The position numbers and the translations under genes are program-made. Below the pieces are notes generated by a model. The model made no database searches and was not told where the DNA came from. It was given only the letters and a program-made list of their open reading frames with translations. A DNA stretch of 34,492 nucleotides from a bacterium (GTDB lineage Bacteria; B130-G9): the NCBI GenBank assembly GCA_021160245.1, contig JAGHCW010000036.1, forward strand, positions 1 to 34,492, written 5' to 3'. Position 1 is the stretch's first letter; each line of letters opens with the position of its first letter. Below are positions 9,586-18,904 of this stretch, piece by piece.

Positions 9586-11943
9586 ATGTCTCGAGCTTCA
9601 GCTTGTATATTCTTCATCATATTGGTTATAGCGTTCACCAATTCTTCTTTAATCGCCGATGAGTGGCACAACTACTCTGCGGCCGGCTGGATGAATGTTG
9701 ACTGCGCGACGCTTGGGCCGGACGGGTCGATCTGGGCCTATGGAGGCTTGGGGAACGATGCGGGCGGCTTTTTTCAGACCGTGATTGAAGGCGACGCATT
9801 GGCCTGGCGATACTTCTCGCCCTACAATAGCCTGGCCGCTACAGACCTTGTCAAGACGCTATATGCTGACCTAATCGGGCTTTGGGTCGGTCGAATTGAT
9901 GGCCTGACTCTGTTCAATGGCCTCTATTCCGTTCTTTACACAACGGAGAACAGCCCGCTGCCGGGCAACGTGGTACTTGAGATATGTGGGGATGGCGCCG
10001 GTGGCGTCTGGGTGGCAACCAACTCGGGACTCTGCAACATCAACGGTCCGCAATGGAGTACTATTACCCACGAAAATAGCCCGCTGCCGGAGAATTTCGT
10101 GTCTGGAGCGATGTGTTTTGACTGCGACTGCGGTCGGCTCTTCCTGGCATTCCGCGAGCGGATTGATAGCGGGACGGGCCCAGCTACATACGGCCATTGT
10201 CGGCTTCTCGTTTTCGACGGAGAGAGCTGGACAGAGCACAATGAGGACAACTCCGGCATCCCCGACGGGATTGCCCAAGACATAATCCTCGATAAAACGG
10301 GGTGTATCTGGATTGCATACCAGCAGAACGGGATATGCTGCTTTGACGGCGCAAGCTGGGTTCACTACACAGATGAGAACAGCGGCCTTCCCTCTTCCCG
10401 AGTCTGCGATCTTGCGATGAACCAAGAGGGCGAGATATACGCGATATCCTCTTGCATGTGCAAGTTTGTCGAGGGCCAGTGGGTGGCTTTGCCGATACTC
10501 ACACGATGGCCATACACGAGGTTCCATGGGACGCTCTTCGACCGGAAAGGCGACGCTTGGGTCTTCTCTACGGAGGGTTACTTGCGTATCTCGGAGGGCT
10601 TGACTACGCTGCATTGCCCTGAAGGGATGAGCCTGTTGGACGCCGTAGGGTACGACAAGATACTTCCATCGCGGTTCTCGGATGCCGTTCATATCGCATC
10701 GTATGGTAGCGGAATCTCCAGGTTCGAGAATGGCGACTGGCAGACCTGGACAATCGGCAACAGCGGACTGCCATCGAAGGACGTTATAGACATTGCCGAG
10801 GGGCCCGACGGCGCCCTATGGGCGTTGACCATGCTGCCGTTAGGGGACCCGATTATGGGCACAAAGATTTATTCACTGGACAGATTCGACGGCTCACAAT
10901 GGTCAAACTTCAGCAGTGGCATTGGGTATTTCAATGGCTGTAATGCAAAGGCCCTTGTCGTAGATGAGGCATCGAACGTCTGGGTGGCCGTTGAGGGGAG
11001 AGTGTTGAGATACGACGGCGCCTTTTGGACTGCATTCCCACTTACGGGAGCGGTTGATGACGGGAGACTCTTTTCGATGGCTATAGAGCCTGCGACAGGC
11101 GCTCTCTGGGTGGGTGGAGTTGAGTCGCTTTTTAGACGGCACAATGGGGAGTGGACGACCCTTCCCACTAACTTGGGATATATCGAATCATTGACCTTCG
11201 ATCGAGATGGCGTCCTTTGGGCAACCAGCAAAAGCGGATACACCTCGGGAGGCTGGATGCGAGGCATCATGTCTTACAACGGCTCCGAGATCATGTATTA
11301 TGATCCCAGCAACACGCCGCTCCTTGGACAAGAAGTCTCTGGAGTCGCGGTCGATGGCCATAACGTGAAATGGTTCGCCGTCGAGGGCGGATACACCACG
11401 AACTCAGTGGCGAGCTTCGACGGCTCAGAATGGAAGGTCTATACCTGTGAGAACTCCGGCCTCATTAGGGCCTATGAGGGCAAGACGCCAAAGGTCATCT
11501 CCGTCGCAGTGGATAGACAGGACAGGGTTTGGTTTGGAACGAAGGGCTTCGGCGTCAGCTGCCTGTCGAACGCGGGCCAACCCGATCCGTTCCCCACAGT
11601 TGAGGTCTTCGTTGACAGCCCCATCTACTCAAACGGCGATTTCATGCGCGCCTCAATCGTCGAGACGAATCTGAGCGGAGCCGATCTTGAGGTTAATCTT
11701 CTGACCGCCATAGCTCTTCCCGACGACACGCTCCTCTTCTTCCCTGAATGGACTCCGAACCCGATGGTTTTCATGCCGCAGTGGATCAAGCCCGGAACGG
11801 TAACCATCCCGGAGGTCTTCATCGAGATAACGGTCGGCGCATGGATGCCGCGCGGCCAATATACGTGGTTCGCCGCATTCACCGACACAATTTCGGGCGA
11901 CATCATCGGCTCCATCTCCCACGCAATCTTCACGATTGAGTAG
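9586..11943 (+). CDS. Secreted beta-propeller protein (two-component-regulator-propeller-like repeats) with a C-terminal beta-sandwich-like domain
   Basis: Signal peptide MSRASACIFFIILVIAFTNSSLIA; recurrent '(E)NSxLP...G.vWvaT..G' and 'FDGSxW' units. ATG 9586 with SD aaaggagg preferred over the track start 9514. Confidence 0.75.
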   Translation: MSRASACIFFIILVIAFTNSSLIADEWHNYSAAGWMNVDCATLGPDGSIWAYGGLGNDAGGFFQTVIEGDALAWRYFSPYNSLAATDLVKTLYADLIGLWVGRIDGLTLFNGLYSVLYTTENSPLPGNVVLEICGDGAGGVWVATNSGLCNINGPQWSTITHENSPLPENFVSGAMCFDCDCGRLFLAFRERIDSGTGPATYGHCRLLVFDGESWTEHNEDNSGIPDGIAQDIILDKTGCIWIAYQQNGICCFDGASWVHYTDENSGLPSSRVCDLAMNQEGEIYAISSCMCKFVEGQWVALPILTRWPYTRFHGTLFDRKGDAWVFSTEGYLRISEGLTTLHCPEGMSLLDAVGYDKILPSRFSDAVHIASYGSGISRFENGDWQTWTIGNSGLPSKDVIDIAEGPDGALWALTMLPLGDPIMGTKIYSLDRFDGSQWSNFSSGIGYFNGCNAKALVVDEASNVWVAVEGRVLRYDGAFWTAFPLTGAVDDGRLFSMAIEPATGALWVGGVESLFRRHNGEWTTLPTNLGYIESLTFDRDGVLWATSKSGYTSGGWMRGIMSYNGSEIMYYDPSNTPLLGQEVSGVAVDGHNVKWFAVEGGYTTNSVASFDGSEWKVYTCENSGLIRAYEGKTPKVISVAVDRQDRVWFGTKGFGVSCLSNAGQPDPFPTVEVFVDSPIYSNGDFMRASIVETNLSGADLEVNLLTAIALPDDTLLFFPEWTPNPMVFMPQWIKPGTVTIPEVFIEITVGAWMPRGQYTWFAAFTDTISGDIIGSISHAIFTIE

Positions 11944-12087
11944 GCCCGAATCGCCTCCGCGACTTGCTTAATAATGCATGTATGTGATTCGTTTGCATGG
12001 TTGGGCATTGCGTCGTCTAAGTTGAGGCGGCCGGCGAGTCTGTTGTATAGTATTCATCGAAGTACTTCTAGGTTTCGGCGCCAAATG

Positions 12088-12153
12088 GGAGCTATCTGGC
12101 GCCTCGTTGCTCATTAACAGCCTTGATGAGCTGGCGCCGCTTTTGAAGAAAGA
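12088..12153 (+). repeat. 66-bp direct repeat copy 2; HAD C-terminus remnant upstream of the MBL gene
   Basis: Three transitions relative to 8672-8737. Translates as ELSGASLLINSLDELAPLLKK in frame and ends EDH-TGA, where the TGA overlaps the MBL ATG (TGATG). Confidence 0.95.
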
Positions 12154-12162
12154 GGATCATTG

Positions 12163-12792
12163 ATGAAATACGAGCAATTGACGATCGGTCCGCTTGACGT
12201 GAACTGCTACATTCTCTGGGATGAGGATTCGAACGAGGCGATGATAATTGACGCTGGAGCGGAGCCCGAACGGATTCTTTCGGCCGTTAAGCGGCTTGGT
12301 TTGACAGTGCAAATGATCGTAAGCACGCACGGTCACGTCGATCATGTTGGGGCCAATGCGCCGGTAATGGATGCTCTCGGCTGCAAGTTTATGCTGCATC
12401 AGGATGACGTGTTCATGCTGAACGACAGCTTTGGCGCACAGATAGCAAGTCTGATTGGGGCGCTGCCCTCTCCTCCTCCCGACAAGACGATGAAGGACGG
12501 CGATGTGCTGAGCTTGGGCAAGACGACTATGGAGGTTATCCACACGCCTGGACATAGCCCCGGCAGCGTTTGCCTGCTCTGCGAGGGCACGCTTTTTACC
12601 GGGGACACGTTATTCGCCGGCGCGGTTGGCCGGACAGATTTGCCGGGCGGCTTCCATAGCCAGCTCATAGAGTCCATAGATAAACGGCTACTGACGCTGC
12701 CGGATGAGACGATAGTCCTTCCGGGGCACGCTTATGGCGGACTGCGGTCAAGCATAGGGAATGAGAGGGCGAATAATCCGTTCTTGACTTGA
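12163..12792 (+). CDS. MBL-fold metallo-hydrolase (glyoxalase II-like)
   Basis: STHGHVDHVGA (THxHxDH), HTPGHSPGS, FTGDTLFAGAVGRTDLPGG, LPGHAYGG. ATG 12163 overlaps a TGA; the track start 12160 is a TTG. Confidence 0.92.
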   Translation: MKYEQLTIGPLDVNCYILWDEDSNEAMIIDAGAEPERILSAVKRLGLTVQMIVSTHGHVDHVGANAPVMDALGCKFMLHQDDVFMLNDSFGAQIASLIGALPSPPPDKTMKDGDVLSLGKTTMEVIHTPGHSPGSVCLLCEGTLFTGDTLFAGAVGRTDLPGGFHSQLIESIDKRLLTLPDETIVLPGHAYGGLRSSIGNERANNPFLT

Positions 12793-13004
12793 ACACGCAT
12801 CGGGTCCACCGGCATCTGAAGGAGGCTCACCGCGTCCTTTGCCGCCAATCTGATTGTCGGTGAGCACGCTTCTCGCTTGCTCTTTTCCCCTCTTTCGCTA
12901 CTATTATCCTGTCCCGGGCGCTCCGGTAAACCGGTTAGCCTGATTTTCCAAGATTAGACCCGACCATTTGAGGAGAGGGCGCCCTCGATTAGAGCGAGAC
13001 AATA

Positions 13005-13874
13005 GTGACTGAGACAGAGCAGTTCTCCCGACGCCAGGGTCGCACTAGAACGAACCTAAGGGCGATCCTAAACAGGAATCTCAGAACCGTCATAGCCCGC
13101 TCCTACGTAAGAATCGTCGGAGCAAACAGAGAGACGAGCTGGATACTTGGCGAGACAATCCTGCCGCTTCTGACCGTCTCCTCATTCGTCTTCGTCTATA
13201 AAATGTACAAAGCCCCTCCCGAGTTCATCGGCTATGTCGTCCTCGGCGGCGCGATGTCTGCCTATTGGTTCGGTATGCTGTGGAGCATGGCCATGCAGTT
13301 TTACTGGGAGAAGGAGATGGGGAATCTGGAGCTTTACACGATGGCGCCCATGTCGATGATGTCGATACTCGCCGGCATGGTCATAGGCGGCGTCGTGATG
13401 ACCTCCACAAGAGCGATAGCTATTCTGGTTGCTGGAACGTTCATCTTCGGCGTCCAATACGACTTTCAGCAACCGTTCCTCGCAGCTGGCGCGTTCGTCG
13501 CGACGCTCATCGCGCTCTATGGGATGGGACTCATGTTCTCGTCCATCTTCTTTCTCACGGGCAGACGAGGGTGGCACCTGATGAACCTGCTTCAGGAGCC
13601 CGTTTTCTTCGCGTCCGGCTTCTTCTTCCCCGTAAAAGCTCTCGGATCAATTGCCCCATTCATAACCTCGTTGATTCCGATCACCCTCGGACTCGACGCG
13701 ATCAGGCAATTGGCCTTTCCAGTCGGCAATAATATGGGTTTTCTTAGCCCCAAAACGGAACTCACAATTCTAATTATTCTCGCCGGGGTGTTCCTAATTG
13801 CCGCAAGCGCCTTGCTCTCCCGGATGGAAAGAAGCGGCAAAAAATCAGGCAAACTCCTCCAGCGATGGCAGTAA
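13005..13874 (+). CDS. ABC-2 type transporter permease
   Basis: GTG start; about six hydrophobic segments; EKEMGNLELYTMAPMSMMSILAG and EPVFFASGFFFPV typical of ABC-2 permeases. Confidence 0.8.
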   Translation: MTETEQFSRRQGRTRTNLRAILNRNLRTVIARSYVRIVGANRETSWILGETILPLLTVSSFVFVYKMYKAPPEFIGYVVLGGAMSAYWFGMLWSMAMQFYWEKEMGNLELYTMAPMSMMSILAGMVIGGVVMTSTRAIAILVAGTFIFGVQYDFQQPFLAAGAFVATLIALYGMGLMFSSIFFLTGRRGWHLMNLLQEPVFFASGFFFPVKALGSIAPFITSLIPITLGLDAIRQLAFPVGNNMGFLSPKTELTILIILAGVFLIAASALLSRMERSGKKSGKLLQRWQ

Positions 13875-13900
13875 ATGGCGATTCATTTGAGGTGATCTTG

Positions 13901-13994
13901 TCCGCAGATTACGCAGATTACGCAGATTTCAAGCTCGGCACGTCAAAGCTCTCCTTTCACCTCATCAATCTGCGTAATCTGCGTAATCTGTGGA
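13901..13994. repeat. Long inverted repeat with 28-bp arms built from (ACGCAGATT)n
   Basis: Arm 13901-13928 tccgcagattacgcagattacgcagatt and arm 13967-13994 aatctgcgtaatctgcgtaatctgtgga; 27/28 complementary, 38-bp loop. Confidence 0.9.
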
Positions 13995-14028
13995 CACCTC
14001 CTCTCATAACCAACCAGGATCACATATA

Positions 14029-14883
14029 ATGAGACAAAAACTCGCCCGCGCAGCACGTCAGATTTACTATTCAGCCTGGGTCGGCTGGCAGATGGAGTCC
14101 AACTGGGCGAATCCAATCGAGTTTCTAACTTACGCGCTCGTAAAGCCAATCTGCCACGTCCTGATCCTCGTCTTCATCTACAAAGTAGTCACGGGCGGCG
14201 AATCGCAGCAGAACCACTTCTACGGCATGTTCGTAGGCAACGCCTTCTTCGTCTTCGTCGCGGCCCTCATGACAGGAATCGGTGAGATGATCCACACGGA
14301 TCGAGAGCACTTCCGCGTTCTCAAATACATCTACTGCGCCCCGCTTTCGATGTTCACATATCTATCTGGCCGAGGCGCAACTAAAGTCGTTTTGACCGGC
14401 ATCAGCACGCTCCTGATGCTCATTTTCGGGCGATACGTCTTCTCTGTGCCGATCTCGCTCTTCACAATCAACTATCCCCTACTCACCATCTCGTTCGCAC
14501 TTGGCCTTCTCGGAATAGTATCATTTGGCGTCATGGTTGCCGGTTTCTTCCTCATAACCGCGAGGCACGGCGGAGTCCTCTCCGTAGGCATTGCCGGGCT
14601 CTTCTACTTGGCTTCCGGCACGCTCTTTCCGATTGCCGACCTGCCGGCATGGCTCCAACCAATCGGAAAGGCAATCCCGATAACCTACTGGATTGAGCTC
14701 ACAAGACGAGCAGTCCTCGGCGCCTCATACTTTGAAGGGCTCGAGCATTTCAGCATCGGCGAACTACTCGGCATACTCGCGGCCTCCACGTTTGTTACAA
14801 TAATAGCCGCAGTGCTATTCTTCCGCGCGATGGAGAGGGTTGCCCTGAGTCGCGAGTATATAGATAGGGTTACACATTATTGA
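14029..14883 (+). CDS. ABC-2 type transporter permease
   Basis: Multiple TM segments; topology similar to the preceding gene. ATG 14029 preferred over the GTG at 13990, which lies inside the inverted repeat arm. Confidence 0.8.
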   Translation: MRQKLARAARQIYYSAWVGWQMESNWANPIEFLTYALVKPICHVLILVFIYKVVTGGESQQNHFYGMFVGNAFFVFVAALMTGIGEMIHTDREHFRVLKYIYCAPLSMFTYLSGRGATKVVLTGISTLLMLIFGRYVFSVPISLFTINYPLLTISFALGLLGIVSFGVMVAGFFLITARHGGVLSVGIAGLFYLASGTLFPIADLPAWLQPIGKAIPITYWIELTRRAVLGASYFEGLEHFSIGELLGILAASTFVTIIAAVLFFRAMERVALSREYIDRVTHY

Positions 14884-14931
14884 GTTGACAGTTGGCGGTT
14901 GGCGGTTCAATCAAGTCATAAGTGAAAAAGG

Positions 14932-16278
14932 ATGCGGAGATTGACAGATAAACTTATCGTCCGGGAGGCTGCAGACAAGATATGCCTCAGGTGTGGCTCT
15001 TGTCTTGCCGTCTGCCCTGTATATAAGAAAGAACTGACCGAAATGGTCTCGCCTCGGGGCAAAATGTCTCTCGCCGAGGCGATACATGGCAGAGAGATCG
15101 ACGCGAGGCGCGATGTCGCTGGATATCTATCCCAATGCCTCATCTGCACGGCCTGCATGGACGAGTGCCCAAACAACCTCGATTTCGATGCCCGAATGGT
15201 AGCGGCCAGGTCCGGACTGAGGATGCAAAAGCCCAGCAATCTCCCCTTCTTTGCCGCATTTCGCACCGTCCTGCAAACCCGCTTGCTCATGAATATAGGC
15301 GCCGCCTTCGCTCGCGCATTTCGCCGCCTCGTCTTCTTCAAAGTGCCAGGCGAATCTGGAATGCACCTCAGGTTTCCGCTCATGGTTCCCAGAGACCGGC
15401 TTCTGCCGAAGATCGCCAAATCGTCATTCCTCAAATCCGATGCAGCCCGAAACGCCGCCTCGCCTGAAGATAACCGTCCATCCGCGGACCCGGTCGCATA
15501 TTTCATCGGCTGCATGGGCAATTACTCCTGCACAGAGGTTCCGGAGTCGCTTCTTCAGCTCTGCAAAAGCTATGGTCAGCCGGTCACGGTTCCGCTGAAG
15601 CAAAAGTGCTGCGGCATGCCCGCAATCGTCGCCGGAGACCTCATCTCGGCACGAAAATTAGCGAAGAAAAACATCGACGTCTTCCTATCCGCCAACTGTG
15701 AGAAGGTCGTCACGGCGTGCGGCTCGTGTGGCTCGGCCATCAAACACTACTACCCGATGCTATTCAAGGACGATCCCAAGATGAAGTCCCGCGCCGAGGA
15801 GCTGGCATCTCGCATCGTCGATGTCTCCGAACTTCTCGTGGACCAACTCGGCCAAAAAGAATTCTCCGTCAACAAAGACCTACTTAGACGACTCGGCCTC
15901 GACCCATCAAAGCCCGTCAAGGTTACATACCACGAATCGTGCCACCTCGGCCGCAGAATGGGCGTCATCAAACAACCGAAGACGATACTCGAGAACATCG
16001 AGGGTGTGGAATTCGTCCCGATGAAGGATGAAAACGTCTGCTGCGGCTGCGGCGGCCTATTCAGCGTCCACCACTACGACATCTCAAGCGCCATCACGTC
16101 CGACAAGGCCCAAAATATCAAGGCCACCGGCGCCGACATAGTCGCAACAGGCTGCCCCGCCTGCATGATGCAAATAGCCGACGGCCTCGCCCACTTAGGC
16201 CACAACATCCCCGTCATCAACACAATAGAGCTCATAGCCCCTCGTGACCGCGAATCCCGCATACCAGAGGCTGTTTAA
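14932..16278 (+). CDS. (Fe-S)-binding oxidoreductase subunit, GlcF/LutA-like (2x 4Fe-4S plus CCG domains)
   Basis: CLRCGSCLAVCPVYKKE, CLICTACMDECPNNLDFD, FIGCMGNY, CCGMPA, ACGSCG, YHESCHLGRRMGV, CCGCGG. Confidence 0.88.
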   Translation: MRRLTDKLIVREAADKICLRCGSCLAVCPVYKKELTEMVSPRGKMSLAEAIHGREIDARRDVAGYLSQCLICTACMDECPNNLDFDARMVAARSGLRMQKPSNLPFFAAFRTVLQTRLLMNIGAAFARAFRRLVFFKVPGESGMHLRFPLMVPRDRLLPKIAKSSFLKSDAARNAASPEDNRPSADPVAYFIGCMGNYSCTEVPESLLQLCKSYGQPVTVPLKQKCCGMPAIVAGDLISARKLAKKNIDVFLSANCEKVVTACGSCGSAIKHYYPMLFKDDPKMKSRAEELASRIVDVSELLVDQLGQKEFSVNKDLLRRLGLDPSKPVKVTYHESCHLGRRMGVIKQPKTILENIEGVEFVPMKDENVCCGCGGLFSVHHYDISSAITSDKAQNIKATGADIVATGCPACMMQIADGLAHLGHNIPVINTIELIAPRDRESRIPEAV

Positions 16279-16300
16279 TGAGTGGCATTTTGCTTGGTAG

Positions 16301-16320
16301 GGGCGATTCACGAATCGCTC
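16301..16320. repeat. Short palindromic intergenic element GGGCGATTC-AC-GAATCGCTC
   Basis: Near-identical to the perfect palindrome at 25779-25798. Confidence 0.7.
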
Positions 16321-16368
16321 TGCTCTAATTGAATCGGACGCCACAAGGGCAATTTGACATTCCGCCAT

Positions 16369-16397
16369 TTGACCCGAGCGCACCTTATGGCTATAGT
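16369..16397 (+). promoter_or_regulatory. Candidate sigma70-type promoter
   Basis: TTGACC-N17-TATAGT upstream of the DUF2283 ORF. Confidence 0.45.
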
Positions 16398-16541
16398 CTA
16401 TATTGAATATGATCGGGCGTTTTCGACCTATGCCGCTACGCCCTAATCCAAGAAGCCATATACACATCAGTCGAGCTGCAGCACAAAGCCTCTGAATGGA
16501 GAATCGAATCAGAATGAGGCCACCAATACGTTGCCCGATAA

Positions 16542-16799
16542 ATGAGAATAACATACGACTCGGATGTGCACGCTCTTTACATCCGCTTCATCGAAACGAC
16601 CGTAACAACGAAGCACGTGGCCGAGGGCATTGCCATTGATTATTCAGAAGACGGGCGGATTGCTGGGATAGAGGTGCTCGATGCCAGCGAGAGATTCGGC
16701 GACAGCAAGACTTTTCGCAAGGTGGTTCTTGAGAATAACGGCGCCGTTTATATCGATGGCAAAGACAATCAGATTGACAAAACAAACCAAGCCGCTTAA
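16542..16799 (+). CDS. DUF2283 domain protein
   Basis: MRITYDSDVHALYIRF...AEGIAIDYSEDGRIAGIEVLDAS is the classic DUF2283 pattern. Confidence 0.75.
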   Translation: MRITYDSDVHALYIRFIETTVTTKHVAEGIAIDYSEDGRIAGIEVLDASERFGDSKTFRKVVLENNGAVYIDGKDNQIDKTNQAA

Positions 16800-17483
16800 A
16801 GCGACGCTCAAGCCTTCGCAAAGGCGCTTGAAAAACAGGGATGGAGCAGCAACCGCATTGATCTGCTCGTCAATGAGCAAGCAACGAGACTTCAGGCCGA
16901 GAACTCGATCAGATATGGCCCGGACCTGAAAGATTCCCTGATAGTCCTCTATTGGTCGGGGCATGGATACCCGGACCAGCTTGACCGGCAGAAGCTCTTC
17001 CTTGCCTGCTACGATTCGGACATGAATATCCCGGGCTCAGGCCTCAGGATGAGCGACGTCCGTTTGAGGCTCAATGAACGCAAGGCGCTCAACGTGGTGA
17101 TCATAGCGGACGCCTGCCACGCTGGCGGGCTTGCGATGGGACGAGGCCTCTCGATGCAACAGAAGTTCAAACCGACGAACGTCCCCGAGGGCTGGCTCTA
17201 TCTTCTGGGAGCAAGGATCGACGAGAAGGCGCTTGAGCATCCCGCCCTGCGCGGAGGCCTTTTCACAACCTCGCTGCTCGAGGCGATGGATGGCGCGGCC
17301 GACGGCTTCGGAATACTGGGCGCGAAAGATGGCGTCGTAACGATGGGCGAGATCAGGGAATTCGTCCAGGCGAAGATGAGGGAAAAGGCCTTTCAGCTCC
17401 ATCTCACCGGCTCCTTCGACATCGAGGCGCATTCGAATACGGCGGACAAGGCAATCTGGGAGCTCGATCTGAGGGCGAAGTAG
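16800..17483 (+). pseudogene. Caspase-like (peptidase C14 type) coding sequence lacking its N-terminus and an in-frame start upstream of the catalytic His
   Basis: Same frame as the DUF2283 ORF after its TAA: SDAQAFAKALEKQGW...LLVNEQATR...LIVLYWSGHGYPD...VVIIADACHAGG (His and Cys motifs). The only in-frame ATG (17022) is after the SGHG motif. Confidence 0.75.
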
Positions 17484-17535
17484 GCCTGTGCAAGACAAAC
17501 TGCCAGAGGGGGGCGCCTGGCCACCACAAGTGAAA

Positions 17536-17553
17536 GCGGCATCAATCTGCCGC
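17536..17553. terminator. Hairpin between convergent genes
   Basis: GCGGCA-TCAATC-TGCCGC, 6-bp perfect stem between the caspase-like gene and der. Confidence 0.35.
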
Positions 17554-17569
17554 ACTCCAAAGGCCCCTC

Positions 17570-18904
17570 TCAATGATGCTTACGGAAATGAATCCGAATC
17601 GGAGCGCCCTCGAAGCTGAACTTCGCGCGGAGGCAGCCCTCAATATAACGAGAATACGCCTCGTCAACATCCTCCGGACGGTTCGTGAATACAGCGAAAG
17701 TCGGCGGCTCCACCGAGGCCTGCGTCATGAAGTAGAACTTGACCGGCCTCTTGCGCTTGATCATTCGATGCTTCGTAAAGACCTCGTCCCGCGCAAACCG
17801 ATTCAAAACACCCGTGCCAATGCGCCTCTTGCATTCTGAGGCGACGCTATCGATCATCGGGAAGAACTTCACAAGCCGCTGCTTGGTGATCGCCGAGACA
17901 AAAACCATCGGGGCAAACGCCGCAAACGCCATCTTCTGCTGGATGTCATTAACAAACGCGCCCATCGTCCGCTCGTCCTTTGCTATCAGGTCCCACTTAT
18001 TGATGACGACAATAAGGCCCTTGCCCTGCTCGACGACGACTGAGGCAATTCGCTGGTCCTGACTCGTGGCGGCGTCGGTCGCGTCGAGCACAAGGAGCGT
18101 TATGTCGGAGCGACGGATGCTGCGTTCGGCGATCAACATGCTCTCTTTTTCCAAGAACTCCGTGATCTTGCTCCGCCTCCGAATCCCGGCCGTATCAATC
18201 AGCATATATTCCTTTTTCTCGCAGCGAACAACGCTATCAACGGCATCGCGCGTTGTCCCCGCCACATCATGCACGAGCACGCGGTCTTTGCCTAGAAGGG
18301 CGTTGACGATCGATGATTTGCCCACGTTTGGCCTCCCAACGATCGCGCAACGGGTAATTCCATCACCCTCATCCTCATTGGACGCGGCGTCAGGCGTCGA
18401 TACGATCTCAAGCAGCCTATCGGCAAGCTCGCCTATCCCAAGATTGTGCTCGGCAGAAACGGAGAAGAGTTTCTCGAAGCCAAGAGCATAGAACTCCGCC
18501 GCGAGCGATTCGTGCTTCGGCGTGTCTATCTTGTTGACAACCAGCACGACCGAACCGGCCATCGGACGCAGGAAGGCGGCGACCTCCTCGTCCTGAGGCA
18601 CCAGCCCAGAGCGGCCATCGACCATGAAGATAATCGCGTCCGATTCGGCGATGGCGAACTCGACCTGCTTGCCCACCGCCTCGGTCATCTCATCCGGCGC
18701 ATCGCGCAAAAAGCCGCCCGTATCAACGAGCATAACCGGGACCTCGAAATCGCCCAATCGCGCCACCTCATAGTTCCTGTCTCGCGTTATGCCCGGCGTG
18801 TTCATCACAATCGCCTTCTTCCGACGCACCATGCGATTGAATAGCGTCGATTTCCCGACATTCGGGCGTCCCACAATGCTAATAGTCGGTATTTCTGCTC
18901 TCAT
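17570..18904 (-). CDS. der: Ribosome biogenesis GTPase Der (EngA)
   Basis: Two tandem G domains: GRPNVGKSTLFNR/DTGG/NKID and GRPNVGKSSIVNALLG/DTAGIRRRSK/NKWD, plus KH-like C-terminus. Confidence 0.96.
   Translation of the reverse strand: MRAEIPTISIVGRPNVGKSTLFNRMVRRKKAIVMNTPGITRDRNYEVARLGDFEVPVMLVDTGGFLRDAPDEMTEAVGKQVEFAIAESDAIIFMVDGRSGLVPQDEEVAAFLRPMAGSVVLVVNKIDTPKHESLAAEFYALGFEKLFSVSAEHNLGIGELADRLLEIVSTPDAASNEDEGDGITRCAIVGRPNVGKSSIVNALLGKDRVLVHDVAGTTRDAVDSVVRCEKKEYMLIDTAGIRRRSKITEFLEKESMLIAERSIRRSDITLLVLDATDAATSQDQRIASVVVEQGKGLIVVINKWDLIAKDERTMGAFVNDIQQKMAFAAFAPMVFVSAITKQRLVKFFPMIDSVASECKRRIGTGVLNRFARDEVFTKHRMIKRKRPVKFYFMTQASVEPPTFAVFTNRPEDVDEAYSRYIEGCLRAKFSFEGAPIRIHFRKHH

Noticed and set aside
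9871-10692. 273-aa ORF on - strand opposite the propeller gene
   Set aside because: Antisense shadow of a repeat-containing CDS with signal peptide; no domain or SD.
12825-12865. GCTCACCG...CGGTGAGC inverted repeat downstream of the MBL gene
   Set aside because: 8-bp arms with a loop of about 25 nt; too weak to call a terminator or operator confidently.
13877-13892. Possible half copy of the GGGCGATTC element (ggcgattcatttgagg)
   Set aside because: Only one arm matches; within chance expectation.
14932-16278. GlcF-like gene without a GlcD partner as a novel system
   Set aside because: Stand-alone Fe-S/CCG-domain proteins are common; nothing further in the sequence supports novelty.
17037-17573. 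178-aa ORF on - strand over the caspase-like region
   Set aside because: The + strand frame carries SGHG and DACHAGG caspase motifs; the antisense ORF has no motif.
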